64,000 nucleotides of DNA from NCBI GenBank assembly GCA_902781895.1, contig CACZLA010000003.1, positions 21,401-85,400 of the forward strand. Reading direction: 5' to 3'. Numbering within the stretch: position 1 is the first letter of the stretch; every line of letters starts with the position of its first letter. Made by a program: the position numbers and the translations under genes. The stretch comes from an uncultured Lachnospiraceae bacterium (GTDB lineage: Bacteria; Bacillota; Clostridia; Lachnospirales; Lachnospiraceae). The notes under the pieces were generated by a model. That model was not told the DNA's origin and ran no database searches. It saw nothing but the letters and a program-made list of their open reading frames with translations. Shown here piece after piece: positions 43,528 to 52,833 of this stretch.

Positions 43528-44088
43528 ATGGGAAAAAATAATCTATGTGTTTTATTTCCGGGGGTAGGATATACAGCAGAAAGACCACTCATGTATTACG
43601 CCGGAAAGGTGCTTAAGAATAAGGGGTACGAGATTATATCACTTAAGTATGAGGGACTCCCGAAGAAAAAGGGAAATGATGTCTCAAAAATGGGTGAGAC
43701 CTTTGATATGGTAATGGAGCAGACAGGAAAACAGCTTAAGGACGTCAGGTTTGATGAGTACGACAGTGTGGTTTTTGTGGGGAAGAGTATCGGTACCATA
43801 GCTATGGTCAGATATGCTTCGCAGGCTTCTTTGGATAATCTGAAATTGGTTTACATAACTCCACTTGCTCAGACCTTTATGGATACAGTTAAGGCCCCGG
43901 CTATAGCATTTCACGGAACCTCGGATCCCTGGGTCGGAACCGATATTATTGAAGCTGAATGTGAGAGACGGGGTGTGCCTCTATATAAGTATAAAGATTC
44001 TAATCATTCTCTGGAAACCGGCGATGTAAAGACTGATATCGAGAGCGTCGGAGACGTAATGATGAAGATAGAGAATTTCATTGATTGA
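43528..44088 (+). CDS. Small alpha/beta-hydrolase-fold protein
   Basis: A 186-residue protein with a compact alpha/beta-hydrolase core: LCVLFPGVGYTAERP, nucleophile serine in FVGKSIGTIAMV, acid in FHGTSDPWVG, and histidine in SNHSLETGD. All three catalytic residues are in order. It resembles small YqiA/dienelactone-hydrolase-like proteins; substrate unknown. The second ATG (43528) is preferred since AGGAG lies 9 bases before it, against 3 bases for the ATG at 43522. A terminator follows. Confidence 0.72.
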   Translation: MGKNNLCVLFPGVGYTAERPLMYYAGKVLKNKGYEIISLKYEGLPKKKGNDVSKMGETFDMVMEQTGKQLKDVRFDEYDSVVFVGKSIGTIAMVRYASQASLDNLKLVYITPLAQTFMDTVKAPAIAFHGTSDPWVGTDIIEAECERRGVPLYKYKDSNHSLETGDVKTDIESVGDVMMKIENFID

Positions 44089-44126
44089 CCAGTGATGATA
44101 ATATCCAATAATATAATGAATGATAT

Positions 44127-44173
44127 AAAACCTCTTGTTACTTAGAATATTTCTGCTTGACAAGAGGTTTTTA
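44127..44173 (+). terminator. Rho-independent terminator
   Basis: AAAACCTCTTGT (44127-44138) pairs with ACAAGAGGTTTTT around a 21-base loop. The 3' arm overlaps the -35 of the next promoter. Confidence 0.7.
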
Positions 44174-44185
44174 TAAGACTATAAT
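44157..44185 (+). promoter_or_regulatory. Consensus promoter of the nucleotidyltransferase gene
   Basis: TTGACA (44157-44162), a 17-base spacer and TATAAT (44180-44185): full consensus. It is nested in the hairpin and T run of the preceding terminator. Confidence 0.8.
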
Positions 44186-44241
44186 GTTCACCAAATCACA
44201 AATAACACAATTACATGAACAAAAAAAGGAAGGTGAGTATT

Positions 44242-44955
44242 TTGTTTAAAGCCCAGAGAGCCATAATCATGGCTGCAGGAATAGGAAGCCGTCTCAGACC
44301 GGCAACATATGATACACCGAAGCCTATGGTGAAGGTGAACGGAGTAAGAATGATAGATACTGTGATTGATGCACTTCATGCAAATGGCATCACTGAGATA
44401 CATATTGTTACAGGATATCTGGCAGAAAAATTCTCTGAGGTAAAAAAGAAATATCCTGATGTGGATATTTTATATAATCCTTATTATGAAACCCGTAACA
44501 ACATTTCCTCAATGTTTGTTGCAAGAGAGTATCTTGAGAATTCTATCTGTGTGGACGGAGACCAGATCATTTACAACCCTGATATACTCAGTCCGTATTT
44601 TGAGTGTTCAGGTTATGCCGCAAGTGAGCTCCACGGTGAAACAGATGAGTGGGTTATGCAGACCGATGAAAACGGAATTGTAACCTCAGCTTCAGTGGGT
44701 GGTGATCACGGATGGCAGCTGTTCGGTATATCCAGGTGGAACAGTGTGGACGGAAGAATGCTGAAACACTATGTTGAGGAAGAATATCTGATCAATAAAA
44801 ATTATGATATCTGGTGGGATAACATTCCGCTTTTTATACATCCGGAGGATTTTAAACTTAAGGTTTATGAGATAGCAAAAACCGACCTTAAGGAGATTGA
44901 TAATTTTTATGAACTGATAGAAGTTTGCGGCAGAGATGTTCGTAAAGCAGGATAA
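44242..44955 (+). CDS. LicC-like nucleotidyltransferase
   Basis: A 237-residue sugar-nucleotidyltransferase-fold protein: AIIMAAGIGSRLRPATYD (nucleotide-binding loop), TPKPMVKVNG, NPYYETRNNISSMFVAREYL, VDGDQIIY (metal-binding Asp) and WWDNIPLF. The pattern is close to LicC-type choline-phosphate cytidylyltransferases, which make CDP-choline for cell-surface decoration; a related NTP-transferase is possible. A TTG start is chosen: GGAAGGTGAG lies about 5 bases before it and homologs begin just before the AAG loop. The in-frame ATG at 44215 has no ribosome site. No choline kinase is adjacent. Confidence 0.75.
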   Translation: MFKAQRAIIMAAGIGSRLRPATYDTPKPMVKVNGVRMIDTVIDALHANGITEIHIVTGYLAEKFSEVKKKYPDVDILYNPYYETRNNISSMFVAREYLENSICVDGDQIIYNPDILSPYFECSGYAASELHGETDEWVMQTDENGIVTSASVGGDHGWQLFGISRWNSVDGRMLKHYVEEEYLINKNYDIWWDNIPLFIHPEDFKLKVYEIAKTDLKEIDNFYELIEVCGRDVRKAG

Positions 44956-44994
44956 TGAAATAAAAGATAGTGTAAAAGATAATGAATAGATAAT

Positions 44995-45036
44995 AAAAAG
45001 ATGGCCAAAATGGTAATTTTGTGTCATCTTTTTTTT
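44995..45036 (+). terminator. Rho-independent terminator
   Basis: AAAAAGATG pairs with CATCTTTTT, with an inner AAAAT-GGTA-ATTTT stem, followed by a T run. Confidence 0.75.
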
Positions 45037-45056
45037 GAGGGGTTTATATGGTAAAA

Positions 45057-45070
45057 TGACATAAGTGTCA
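45057..45070. promoter_or_regulatory. TGACATAAGTGTCA palindrome upstream of pyrC
   Basis: TGACA and TGTCA arms around TAAG, starting 36 bases before the pyrC ATG. It overlaps TAAAAT (45052-45057), a possible -10. It is the same sequence as at 9772 read on the other strand. Confidence 0.5.
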
Positions 45071-45092
45071 AAGGTCAAAAAAAGGAGAGAAT

Positions 45093-46391
45093 ATGTTATA
45101 TATTAAAGGTGGAAGAGTTGTTGACCCTGTAACGGGAAAAGATGAAAAGGCGGATGTTGCCGTATATGAAAATATGATAGTCGGTGCCGGACCTGACCTT
45201 GATATGGAAGAGATTAAGGCAAGGTATGATGTGTCAGACGCAGATATAGAAACTATAGATGCCACCGGGCTTGTTGTTGCCCCTGGACTTGTGGATACAC
45301 ATGTCCATTTTCGTGATCCGGGCTTCACATATAAAGAGGATATTGAAACCGGTGCTGCTGCAGCAGCGCGGGGCGGTTTTACAACAGTTGTTTGTATGGC
45401 AAATACAAAGCCTGTTGTAGATAATGTTGAAACCCTTAAGTATATTCAGGAAAAGGGAGAGAAGACAGGTATAAATCTTCTTCAGGCAGCTACGGTCACA
45501 AAGGGCATGGAAGGAAAAGAACTGGTTGATATGGAAACCCTCGAGGCAGAAGGAGCAGCCGGTTTTACAGATGACGGACTTCCCATCATGAGTGAGGAAA
45601 TCCTGTATAATGCCATGATCAAAGCAAAGGAGCTGGATCTTCCCATCAGTCTTCATGAAGAGGATCCCCTGTTTGTGGCAGGTGCAGGTGTAAATATGGG
45701 AAAGGTATCCAAACAGCTTGGATACGGAGGCGCTTCAAGAACAGCAGAGGATGTAATGGTTGCAAGAGATGTGGCCCTGGCGGTTGAGACCGGAGCAACT
45801 CTTGTTATCCAGCATATAAGTTCAGGAAACAGTGTGGAGTTTGTCCGTGCGGGAAAGAAGCTTGGGGCGGATATACATGCAGAAGCTACACCACACCATT
45901 TTACACTTACGGAAGAAGCTGTTCTTGAGTACGGAACAAATGCAAGAATGAATCCGCCTCTCAGAGAAGAGTCTGACAGGCAGGCAATCATAGCGGGAAT
46001 AGTTGACGGCACCATAGATGTGATAGTAACGGATCATGCTCCTCATTCATCAGAGGAAAAGGACAGGCCTATAGATAAAGCACCAAGCGGTATTATCGGA
46101 CTTGAGACATCTCTGGGACTTGGTATCAAATCTCTGGTTCAACCGGGACATATATCGCTGCTGAAGCTGATGGAGCTTATGAGCAAAAATCCATCTGAGC
46201 TATACAGGCTTATACCTGGCAGCTTTGAAACAGGAGCTCCGGCGGATATAGTTATATTCGGCGAGAATGAAGAGTGGGTAGTGGACCATTTTGCTTCAAA
46301 GGCAGATAACAGTCCGTTTAAAGGCTGGACGCTTCCGGGTAAGGTTCACTATACGATATGCGGTGGCAGGATAGTATATAGCATAGATTAG
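45093..46391 (+). CDS. pyrC: Dihydroorotase
   Basis: A 432-residue zinc amidohydrolase of pyrimidine synthesis that interconverts carbamoyl-aspartate and dihydroorotate. Metal and substrate motifs of the class I enzyme are complete: H70 and H72 in VDTHVHFRDPG, ISLHEED, EATPHHFTLTEE, and VTDHAPHSSEEK. AAAGGAGAG precedes the ATG. No other pyrimidine genes lie in the window. A palindrome shared with two other loci lies at its promoter. The next gene, an ABC ATPase, starts 12 bases downstream and may be read through. Confidence 0.94.
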   Translation: MLYIKGGRVVDPVTGKDEKADVAVYENMIVGAGPDLDMEEIKARYDVSDADIETIDATGLVVAPGLVDTHVHFRDPGFTYKEDIETGAAAAARGGFTTVVCMANTKPVVDNVETLKYIQEKGEKTGINLLQAATVTKGMEGKELVDMETLEAEGAAGFTDDGLPIMSEEILYNAMIKAKELDLPISLHEEDPLFVAGAGVNMGKVSKQLGYGGASRTAEDVMVARDVALAVETGATLVIQHISSGNSVEFVRAGKKLGADIHAEATPHHFTLTEEAVLEYGTNARMNPPLREESDRQAIIAGIVDGTIDVIVTDHAPHSSEEKDRPIDKAPSGIIGLETSLGLGIKSLVQPGHISLLKLMELMSKNPSELYRLIPGSFETGAPADIVIFGENEEWVVDHFASKADNSPFKGWTLPGKVHYTICGGRIVYSID

Positions 46392-46403
46392 AAAGAAAAG
46401 CTT

Positions 46404-47102
46404 ATGTCATATATAGAGTTTAACGATGTAGATAAAGAATATCGTGGAGAGGTAAAGGTCCTTGCTGTAAGTGACTGTACCTTCAGCGTTGAAGAAGGAG
46501 AAATGGTTGCTATTCTCGGACAGAGTGGTGCGGGAAAAACAACTATCCTTAACATGCTGGGAGGTATGGATAGCCCTACGGCTGGCTCCATCATAGTTGA
46601 CGGAAAGGATATCTCCGCAATGAAAAACAGAGACCTTATCCAGTACAGGAGAAATGATATAGGATTTGTTTTTCAGTTTTATAATCTGGTAGCAAACCTG
46701 ACTGCAGTTGAAAATGTTGAACTGGCCTGCCAGCTTTGTAAGGATGCATTGGATCCGGTAGAGGTACTTATAGAAGTGGGTCTTTTAAAAAGGCTGGACA
46801 GCTTTCCGAGTCAGCTTTCCGGAGGTGAGCAGCAGAGAGTTGCCATAGCCAGGGCCATAGCAAAGAATCCTAAGATACTTTTATGTGATGAACCCACAGG
46901 AGCACTGGATTCGGATACCGGAAAAAAGATAATACAGCTGCTGGTGGATACATGTAAGACCAGAGGAGTTACAACTATAATAGTAACACACAATTCCGAT
47001 ATAGCCTCTGTCTGCGATAAGGTTATAAGGATAAAGAACGGCACGGTTGATAAGATAAAGATAAATGAGAATCCTGTTGATCCGGGTGATCTCGATTGGT
47101 AA
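46404..47102 (+). CDS. ABC transporter ATP-binding protein, MacB/LolD type
   Basis: A 232-residue ATPase: GQSGAGKTTILNMLGGMD (Walker A), FYNLVANLTAVENVELA (Q-loop region), QLSGGEQQRVAIARAI (signature), ILLCDEPTGALD (Walker B) and VTHNSDIASVCDKV (H-loop). It pairs with the large FtsX-type permease that begins 6 bases after its stop. MacB/LolD-type ATPases drive conformational change rather than classical transport. The ribosome site AGAAAG is weak, fitting translation coupled to pyrC. Confidence 0.88.
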   Translation: MSYIEFNDVDKEYRGEVKVLAVSDCTFSVEEGEMVAILGQSGAGKTTILNMLGGMDSPTAGSIIVDGKDISAMKNRDLIQYRRNDIGFVFQFYNLVANLTAVENVELACQLCKDALDPVEVLIEVGLLKRLDSFPSQLSGGEQQRVAIARAIAKNPKILLCDEPTGALDSDTGKKIIQLLVDTCKTRGVTTIIVTHNSDIASVCDKVIRIKNGTVDKIKINENPVDPGDLDW

Positions 47103-47108
47103 CAGACT

Positions 47109-49976
47109 ATGCTGGTGAAGAATACATTTAAGAAAATAAAACATTCCTTCGGAAGGTTTGTGTCACTGATAGCGATCATTCTTATCGGAGTTGGATTTTA
47201 TGCAGGTATTCGTTTATCGATACCTGCTATTCGTAATGCCCAGACAGAGTTTACCAACGAGACCATAATGATGGATATTCATATAGTTAGTACGCTGGGG
47301 CTTACGGATGAGGATGTTGAAGAACTGAAAAAGCTGGATGGTGTGGATAAAGTCACTTCCGGTTATTCCGAGTTTGCATATGACGGAAATGATGTAATCC
47401 GGGTCATATCCATAGATAATGAGATCAACAGAAGTCTGCTGAAGGACGGAACCCGTCCTGTAAAGGATGACGAGTGTCTTGCCGATAATGCTCATTATAA
47501 GGTGGGAGATGTGATAACCGTCAGGGAACCATCCGGAGATGAGGCAGAAAATTCCGTGGAAAAAGAAGTGGCAGAGAGTACTGCAGGGGATGCAGAACCT
47601 CAGACGGAGGATACCGGGGAGGATTCAGAAGAAGATGAAAACTCAGATGGCATTCTCAGGGTTCATAAGTATAAGGTGGTGGGAACAGTTGTTGATCCGA
47701 CGTACCTGGGAGATGATTATGGAAGCGCCACCATCGGTAACGGTGAACTGACGTCATATATTCTTGTTGATAAAAATGTTTTTGATATAGATTCATATAC
47801 AGATATATATATGACTATGAAAAAAACGGAGGATGACGTACCTTACTCCGACTCTTATGAAAAGAAGCTGGAAAATCTTAAATCAAAGATTGAGACCATA
47901 AGGGAGAAAAGAGAGAAGGCAAGAGAGGATGATCTGCATGAGAGAGCAGTTCAGACTGCGTATAACGAGGTTGAAAAACGAAGAGAAGAAATCCGTGAAG
48001 AAGTGCGTGCCAAAGTAGAAGAGGAGGTACGTGCCAAGGTAAAAAAAGAGCAGGATAAAACCATAGCCGGTCTTAAGGAAAAGGCCGGAAAGCTGGGAAT
48101 GAAATTTGAAGATTTTGTGGGCACACTGTCTGAGGGCCTGCGTGATTATATATCTCCTTATACTGATATTGAAATAGATTCCATGGTGGATGATCAGATG
48201 GATGAGGCTATGGCCACTGCCATGGACGAAGCAAAGGATAAGGCTGCCGCCGAGGTAGAGATACCGGAGTGTAAATGGTATGTGAATGGCAGGGATGAAG
48301 ACGTTCCGACCTACAAGACTCTTCTGGATCAGTATAATGAGGTTGAGGCTATAGCAGATATCATTCCGCTTTTCTTTATAGTTGTGGTAGTTCTTATGAC
48401 ATCAAATACCATGTCCAGGATGATTGCCGAGGAAAGAGGGGAGATGGGAACACTTACGTCTCTCGGATATTCAAATATCAGAATTATCGGCAGCTATATG
48501 ATATATGTTCTGCTGGCCACATTTATCGGAGTTTTCGGAGGATATTTCCTGGGTGAATGGCTTCTTCCGGACTTTGTATTTAAATGTTTCCCGCTATATC
48601 TTTCGGGAATAAAATATATCGTGGATCTTAAAATGATCATCGGTTCGCTGGTTGTGTCCTTTGTTGTTATGACGGGGGTTACTGTTTACAGCTGTATGAT
48701 GGAGCTGAGACATAAGCCTGCATATCTGCTGAGACCGGTTCCGCCGAAGAAGGGAAGAAAGCTTCTTTTGGAAAGGATCAAGGGCTTCTGGGGCAGACTG
48801 TCATTTTCATGGAAGATAACCATAAGAAATCTTTTCAGATATAAAAGAAGAGTAATAATGACTATCTTAGGTGTTGGTGGCTGTACATTTCTCATGCTCA
48901 TCGGATTTGCCCTCAGGGACTGTGTCAGCGGTATAGGCGATAAGCAGTTCAAGGATATTATTCATTACGATGTAATGGCTGTCATGAACGAGGGCGTAGC
49001 GGGATTTGATAAAATAGATTCCGATGGAGAGGATCTCGGAAAGCTTCTGACGGATCCCCTGATGCTGAGACAGGAGACCCTTACCATAAGTAAGGGAGAT
49101 GATTTTAACCTGGATGTTTATCTGATAGTTCCGGATGATGATAGTGATAAATTTGCGGATTATTTCACACTGAGAGCAGCAGATCCGAGAGATATAGGCT
49201 TCAGACAGGATGAGGAGCTTAAGAAGGGAACACCTCTTACACTTGATAATGACGGCGTTATCATCACTCCGAGAATTGCCGAAAGACTTCATATCGGTAT
49301 AGGTGATAAGCTGGTTCTGCAGAATAGTGATGGTGAGTCCTATAGTGTTAATATAAGTGCCATAACCGAAAACTATGTCTCAAACTATGTATATATGTCT
49401 GAAGATCTTTACAGACAGACCTTCAGGCACGGCGTGCTTTATAACACGGTTGTTGCAAAAAATGCACTGGGTGATTCAAAGAAACTGGCTGAAAAGCTTT
49501 ATGATATAGATACATTTGTAAATGTAACCACTTCCGAAAAGGTACAGAGGCAGGCGAATGAAGCCATCAAGGGACTGGACAGTGTGGTTGTACTTCTGGT
49601 GGTCATTGCGTCTCTGCTGGCATTTACGGTCATATACAATCTTATCGCAATAAGCATAAGTGAAAGGACCCGGGAGATAGCAACGCTGAAGGTTCTGGGA
49701 TTTACACCTGTAGAAACAAATAATTATATATACCGTGAAACCATCATAAGCAGTATAGCCGGTATTATTATCGGTCTTTTGATAACACCGTATATTTTGG
49801 GGATAGTTCTTGATATAATCGGAGTTGATAATCTGATATTTGTCAGGATCATAAAACCGGTCAGTTATTTCATGGCAACGGGACTTGCCCTTGTATTTAC
49901 TTTTGTAATGATGGGAGTGACGTTCCTGAAGCTCAGAAGTATAGATATGATAGAGTCACTTAAGTCAGTAGATTAA
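47109..49976 (+). CDS. Large FtsX-type ABC permease with coiled-coil insert
   Basis: A 955-residue permease. Helix 1 (about 15-35) is followed by an extracytoplasmic domain interrupted by a highly acidic stretch (about 140-180, EDTGEDSEEDENSDG) and a long charged helix (about 255-385, EKREKAREDDLHERAVQTAY, then REEVRAKVEEEVRAKVKKEQ) likely to form a coiled coil. The first FtsX core lies at about 415-535, a second external domain at 600-810 and the second core at 820-950. A similar layout is known from putative Gram-positive export permeases of unknown cargo. It is coupled to the preceding ATPase. Confidence 0.82.
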   Translation: MLVKNTFKKIKHSFGRFVSLIAIILIGVGFYAGIRLSIPAIRNAQTEFTNETIMMDIHIVSTLGLTDEDVEELKKLDGVDKVTSGYSEFAYDGNDVIRVISIDNEINRSLLKDGTRPVKDDECLADNAHYKVGDVITVREPSGDEAENSVEKEVAESTAGDAEPQTEDTGEDSEEDENSDGILRVHKYKVVGTVVDPTYLGDDYGSATIGNGELTSYILVDKNVFDIDSYTDIYMTMKKTEDDVPYSDSYEKKLENLKSKIETIREKREKAREDDLHERAVQTAYNEVEKRREEIREEVRAKVEEEVRAKVKKEQDKTIAGLKEKAGKLGMKFEDFVGTLSEGLRDYISPYTDIEIDSMVDDQMDEAMATAMDEAKDKAAAEVEIPECKWYVNGRDEDVPTYKTLLDQYNEVEAIADIIPLFFIVVVVLMTSNTMSRMIAEERGEMGTLTSLGYSNIRIIGSYMIYVLLATFIGVFGGYFLGEWLLPDFVFKCFPLYLSGIKYIVDLKMIIGSLVVSFVVMTGVTVYSCMMELRHKPAYLLRPVPPKKGRKLLLERIKGFWGRLSFSWKITIRNLFRYKRRVIMTILGVGGCTFLMLIGFALRDCVSGIGDKQFKDIIHYDVMAVMNEGVAGFDKIDSDGEDLGKLLTDPLMLRQETLTISKGDDFNLDVYLIVPDDDSDKFADYFTLRAADPRDIGFRQDEELKKGTPLTLDNDGVIITPRIAERLHIGIGDKLVLQNSDGESYSVNISAITENYVSNYVYMSEDLYRQTFRHGVLYNTVVAKNALGDSKKLAEKLYDIDTFVNVTTSEKVQRQANEAIKGLDSVVVLLVVIASLLAFTVIYNLIAISISERTREIATLKVLGFTPVETNNYIYRETIISSIAGIIIGLLITPYILGIVLDIIGVDNLIFVRIIKPVSYFMATGLALVFTFVMMGVTFLKLRSIDMIESLKSVD

Positions 49977-50004
49977 TAATTAGTAGTATTTAAGGAGGAT
50001 AGGT

Positions 50005-52131
50005 ATGATTCGTTCCGACAGCTTTCCGACACATGAGATTAACGGTATCCGTTACAGGTGCGGGCGTGTATATCCATTTGGCGCCAGCCTGCTTGCCGAT
50101 GACTCCATTAATTTTTCGGTGTACTCAAAGGATGCAACCTATTGTGAACTTGTACTGTTTCATACAGGTGAAAATGAACCTTTCGTGTGTATACCATTTC
50201 CTGATGAATTTCGTATAGGAAATGTATTCTCCATGATAGTGTATGGACTTAATTACGAAGAGCTGGAATATGGCTATCGTATGGATGGACCTTATGATCC
50301 GAAGAGGGGGCTGCTGTTTAAACGGGACAAGATACTTCTGGATCCATATGCACATCTGGTGGGAGGACGTGATGTCTGGGGTGAAGAGCCGGACAAGGAT
50401 GATCCCTTCCCCATCAGAGGACGTGTTATTCCCGTTGACTATGACTGGGAGGGAGACAAGCCTCTGGAGCTTCCTATGGAGGGTCTTGTTATATATGAAA
50501 CTCATGTCAGAGGATTTACAAAGGATCCGTCCTCCGGAATAAAGCGTAAGGGGACCTATGCCGGAATTATTGAAAAAATCCCTTATCTGCAGGAGCTTGG
50601 AGTAAACTGCGTAGAGCTGCTGCCCATATTTGAATTTAACGAGCTGGAAAATCCCTGGTCCTATAAGGGGAAGAAGCTATATAATTACTGGGGTTATTCT
50701 ACCCTGGGCTTTTATTCACCGAAGTCCGGATATGCGGCTTCCGGTCCCATGGGATTGGCTGCGGAAGAACTTAAAAATACTGTAAGGAGACTTCATAAGG
50801 CCGGAATAGAAGTTATACTAGACGTTGTATTTAATCATACAGCGGAAATGGGTCCGGACGGACCATACATTTCCTTCAGAGGAATAGATAACAGAACCTA
50901 TTATCTTCTTTCACCGGAAGGAGAATATACAAACTACAGTGGCTGCGGAAATACCATGAACTGCAATAACCCTGTGGTAAGGTCATTTATTCTGGATGCC
51001 CTTCGTTACTGGGTTACGGATTATCATATAGACGGATTCAGATTCGATCTTGCCTCCATCCTTTCAAGAGATGAAAACGGCGTGCCCATGCAGAACCCGC
51101 CGCTTCTGGAAACTCTTGCACAGGATGTTATCCTCGGAAAAGCAAAGCTTATTGCCGAGGCGTGGGATGCCGCAGGACTTTATCAGGTTGGAAGCTTCCC
51201 TTCATGGAACAGATGGGCAGAGTGGAATGGAAAGTATCGTGATACGGTCCGTAAATTCCTTAAGAGTGAAGGTGAGGTATGGCCTGAGCTTGTATACAGA
51301 CTTCAGGGTTCACCGGATCTTTACAGCACCAGAGGTGCAAATGCATCCATCAATTTCATTACCTGTCATGACGGTTTTACACTTTATGATCTTGTCAGCT
51401 ATAACGAAAAGCATAATGAGGAAAACGGAGAGGATAACCGGGACGGAAGTAATGATAATCTGAGCTGGAACTGCGGAGTTGAGGGTGAGACAGATAATCC
51501 GGAGGTAAATGCACTCAGAAAACGACAGGTAAAAAATGCCATGACCTATCTCATGATCTCCAGGGGAGTACCAATGATCCTTGCAGGAGATGAGTTCATG
51601 ACCACCAGATTCGGAAATAATAATCCTTATTGTCAGGACAGTCCTTTATCATGGCTGGACTGGGATCTGCTGGAGAAGCATAAGGATGTATTTGAATATA
51701 CTTCAAAGCTTATACAGCTGAGACACGAGCATCCGGTGCTGAGACGCAGCAATTTTGAGGTTGGGGAAAACTCCAGCGGCTATCCGGAAATGTCATTCCA
51801 CGGAACAAGACCCTGGGATATCGATCTCGGCTCACCGTCGCACTGCGTAGGAGTGCTGTATTCGGAGCCGGCTGCTGATTTTGATGTCTCGCAGGACAGC
51901 TTTATATACAGCATTTTCAATGTGTACTGGGAGGAGAAGGAGTTTGAACTTCCCACACTTCCAAATGGATTCACCTGGGAGATATATGTATATTCAGGAG
52001 AAATGGATGACGAGGCTGAGAAGGATATTAGTAACGGAACAGTCACACTTACCGAAAGAAGCAGTATGATCCTCATCGGAAGAAAACCTGAACCTAAAAA
52101 AAGAAGAAGCGTTAAAAAGACCAAAGCATAA
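50005..52131 (+). CDS. glgX: Glycogen debranching enzyme, GlgX/isoamylase type (GH13)
   Basis: A 708-residue enzyme that cleaves alpha-1,6 branches of glycogen or limit dextrin. An N-terminal CBM48-like domain (about 15-115) precedes a GH13 barrel with VIYETHVRGFT, ILDVVFNHTAE, nucleophile D348 (GFRFDLASI), acid/base E385 (IAEAWDAAG) and D456 (FITCHDGFTLYD). The C-terminal beta domain ends in a basic tail (KKRRSVKKTKA). AAGGAGG precedes the ATG. It complements the phosphorylase at 22 kb. Confidence 0.92.
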   Translation: MIRSDSFPTHEINGIRYRCGRVYPFGASLLADDSINFSVYSKDATYCELVLFHTGENEPFVCIPFPDEFRIGNVFSMIVYGLNYEELEYGYRMDGPYDPKRGLLFKRDKILLDPYAHLVGGRDVWGEEPDKDDPFPIRGRVIPVDYDWEGDKPLELPMEGLVIYETHVRGFTKDPSSGIKRKGTYAGIIEKIPYLQELGVNCVELLPIFEFNELENPWSYKGKKLYNYWGYSTLGFYSPKSGYAASGPMGLAAEELKNTVRRLHKAGIEVILDVVFNHTAEMGPDGPYISFRGIDNRTYYLLSPEGEYTNYSGCGNTMNCNNPVVRSFILDALRYWVTDYHIDGFRFDLASILSRDENGVPMQNPPLLETLAQDVILGKAKLIAEAWDAAGLYQVGSFPSWNRWAEWNGKYRDTVRKFLKSEGEVWPELVYRLQGSPDLYSTRGANASINFITCHDGFTLYDLVSYNEKHNEENGEDNRDGSNDNLSWNCGVEGETDNPEVNALRKRQVKNAMTYLMISRGVPMILAGDEFMTTRFGNNNPYCQDSPLSWLDWDLLEKHKDVFEYTSKLIQLRHEHPVLRRSNFEVGENSSGYPEMSFHGTRPWDIDLGSPSHCVGVLYSEPAADFDVSQDSFIYSIFNVYWEEKEFELPTLPNGFTWEIYVYSGEMDDEAEKDISNGTVTLTERSSMILIGRKPEPKKRRSVKKTKA

Positions 52132-52206
52132 AAAAATAAGGTAGAAAAAAGCTTGAAAAATAACGAAACTTGAAAAAACAAAAATGAAAAGGCGGGAGAT
52201 AACAGA

Positions 52207-52734
52207 GTGAACATTACGGTTTACCTCGGCTCATCCATGGGCCGCAGTGACGAATATAAGGAAAAAGCCATAGAGCTTGGAAACTGGATAGGAAGTAACG
52301 GACATACTCTCATTTACGGAGGAAGCAAGACCGGTCTTATGGGAATCCTGGCTGACAGCGTAATTAATGCCGGTGGAAAGGTTGTTGGTGTTGAACCGAG
52401 ATTTTTCGTGGAGGGAAAACTGCAGCATGAGACAATCTCAGATTTGATAGTAACCGAAACCCTGGCTGACAGAAGGCTGAAGCTGATGGAAATGGGAGAT
52501 TATTTTATAGCATTTCCCGGTGGGGCAGGAACTCTGGATGAGCTTACCGAAGTCATATGCATGATGACTGTGGATGATTTTGACAAGTCAGTTATTGTAT
52601 ATAATTACAAGGGTTATTATGACTATCTGGAGAAACAGCTTGATCTGATGGTCAGAGAAGAATTTCTCATGGAAAAGGTCAGAAACAGGGTTGTATTTAT
52701 TTCTGACATAGCTGAGCTCGAGGATATAATATAA
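52207..52734 (+). CDS. LOG-family Rossmann protein (TIGR00730 type)
   Basis: A 175-residue protein of the LONELY GUY family. ITVYLGSSMG opens the Rossmann fold, IYGGSKTGLMGILAD binds phosphate, and the signature FPGGAGTLDELTEV is present. Family enzymes hydrolyse the N-glycosidic bond of nucleotide 5'-monophosphates, releasing ribose 5-phosphate. The start is GTG, 9 bases after GGGAG. It stands alone between the debranching enzyme and the promoter of the SbcD-like gene. Confidence 0.82.
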   Translation: MNITVYLGSSMGRSDEYKEKAIELGNWIGSNGHTLIYGGSKTGLMGILADSVINAGGKVVGVEPRFFVEGKLQHETISDLIVTETLADRRLKLMEMGDYFIAFPGGAGTLDELTEVICMMTVDDFDKSVIVYNYKGYYDYLEKQLDLMVREEFLMEKVRNRVVFISDIAELEDII

Positions 52735-52759
52735 AGAAAAAATATACATATATTGGATT

Positions 52760-52788
52760 TTGACACATATTAAAAAAAAAGGTATAAT
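52760..52788 (+). promoter_or_regulatory. Consensus promoter flanked by an inverted repeat
   Basis: TTGACA (52760-52765), 17 bases, TATAAT (52783-52788): full consensus. GACACATA (52762-52769) and TATGTGTC (52793-52800) are perfectly complementary and bracket the spacer and -10, so a dimeric repressor could cover the promoter. Confidence 0.85.
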
Positions 52789-52833
52789 GGACTATGTGTC
52801 TAAAAACAAAAATATCAATGATCAGGTGACTTT

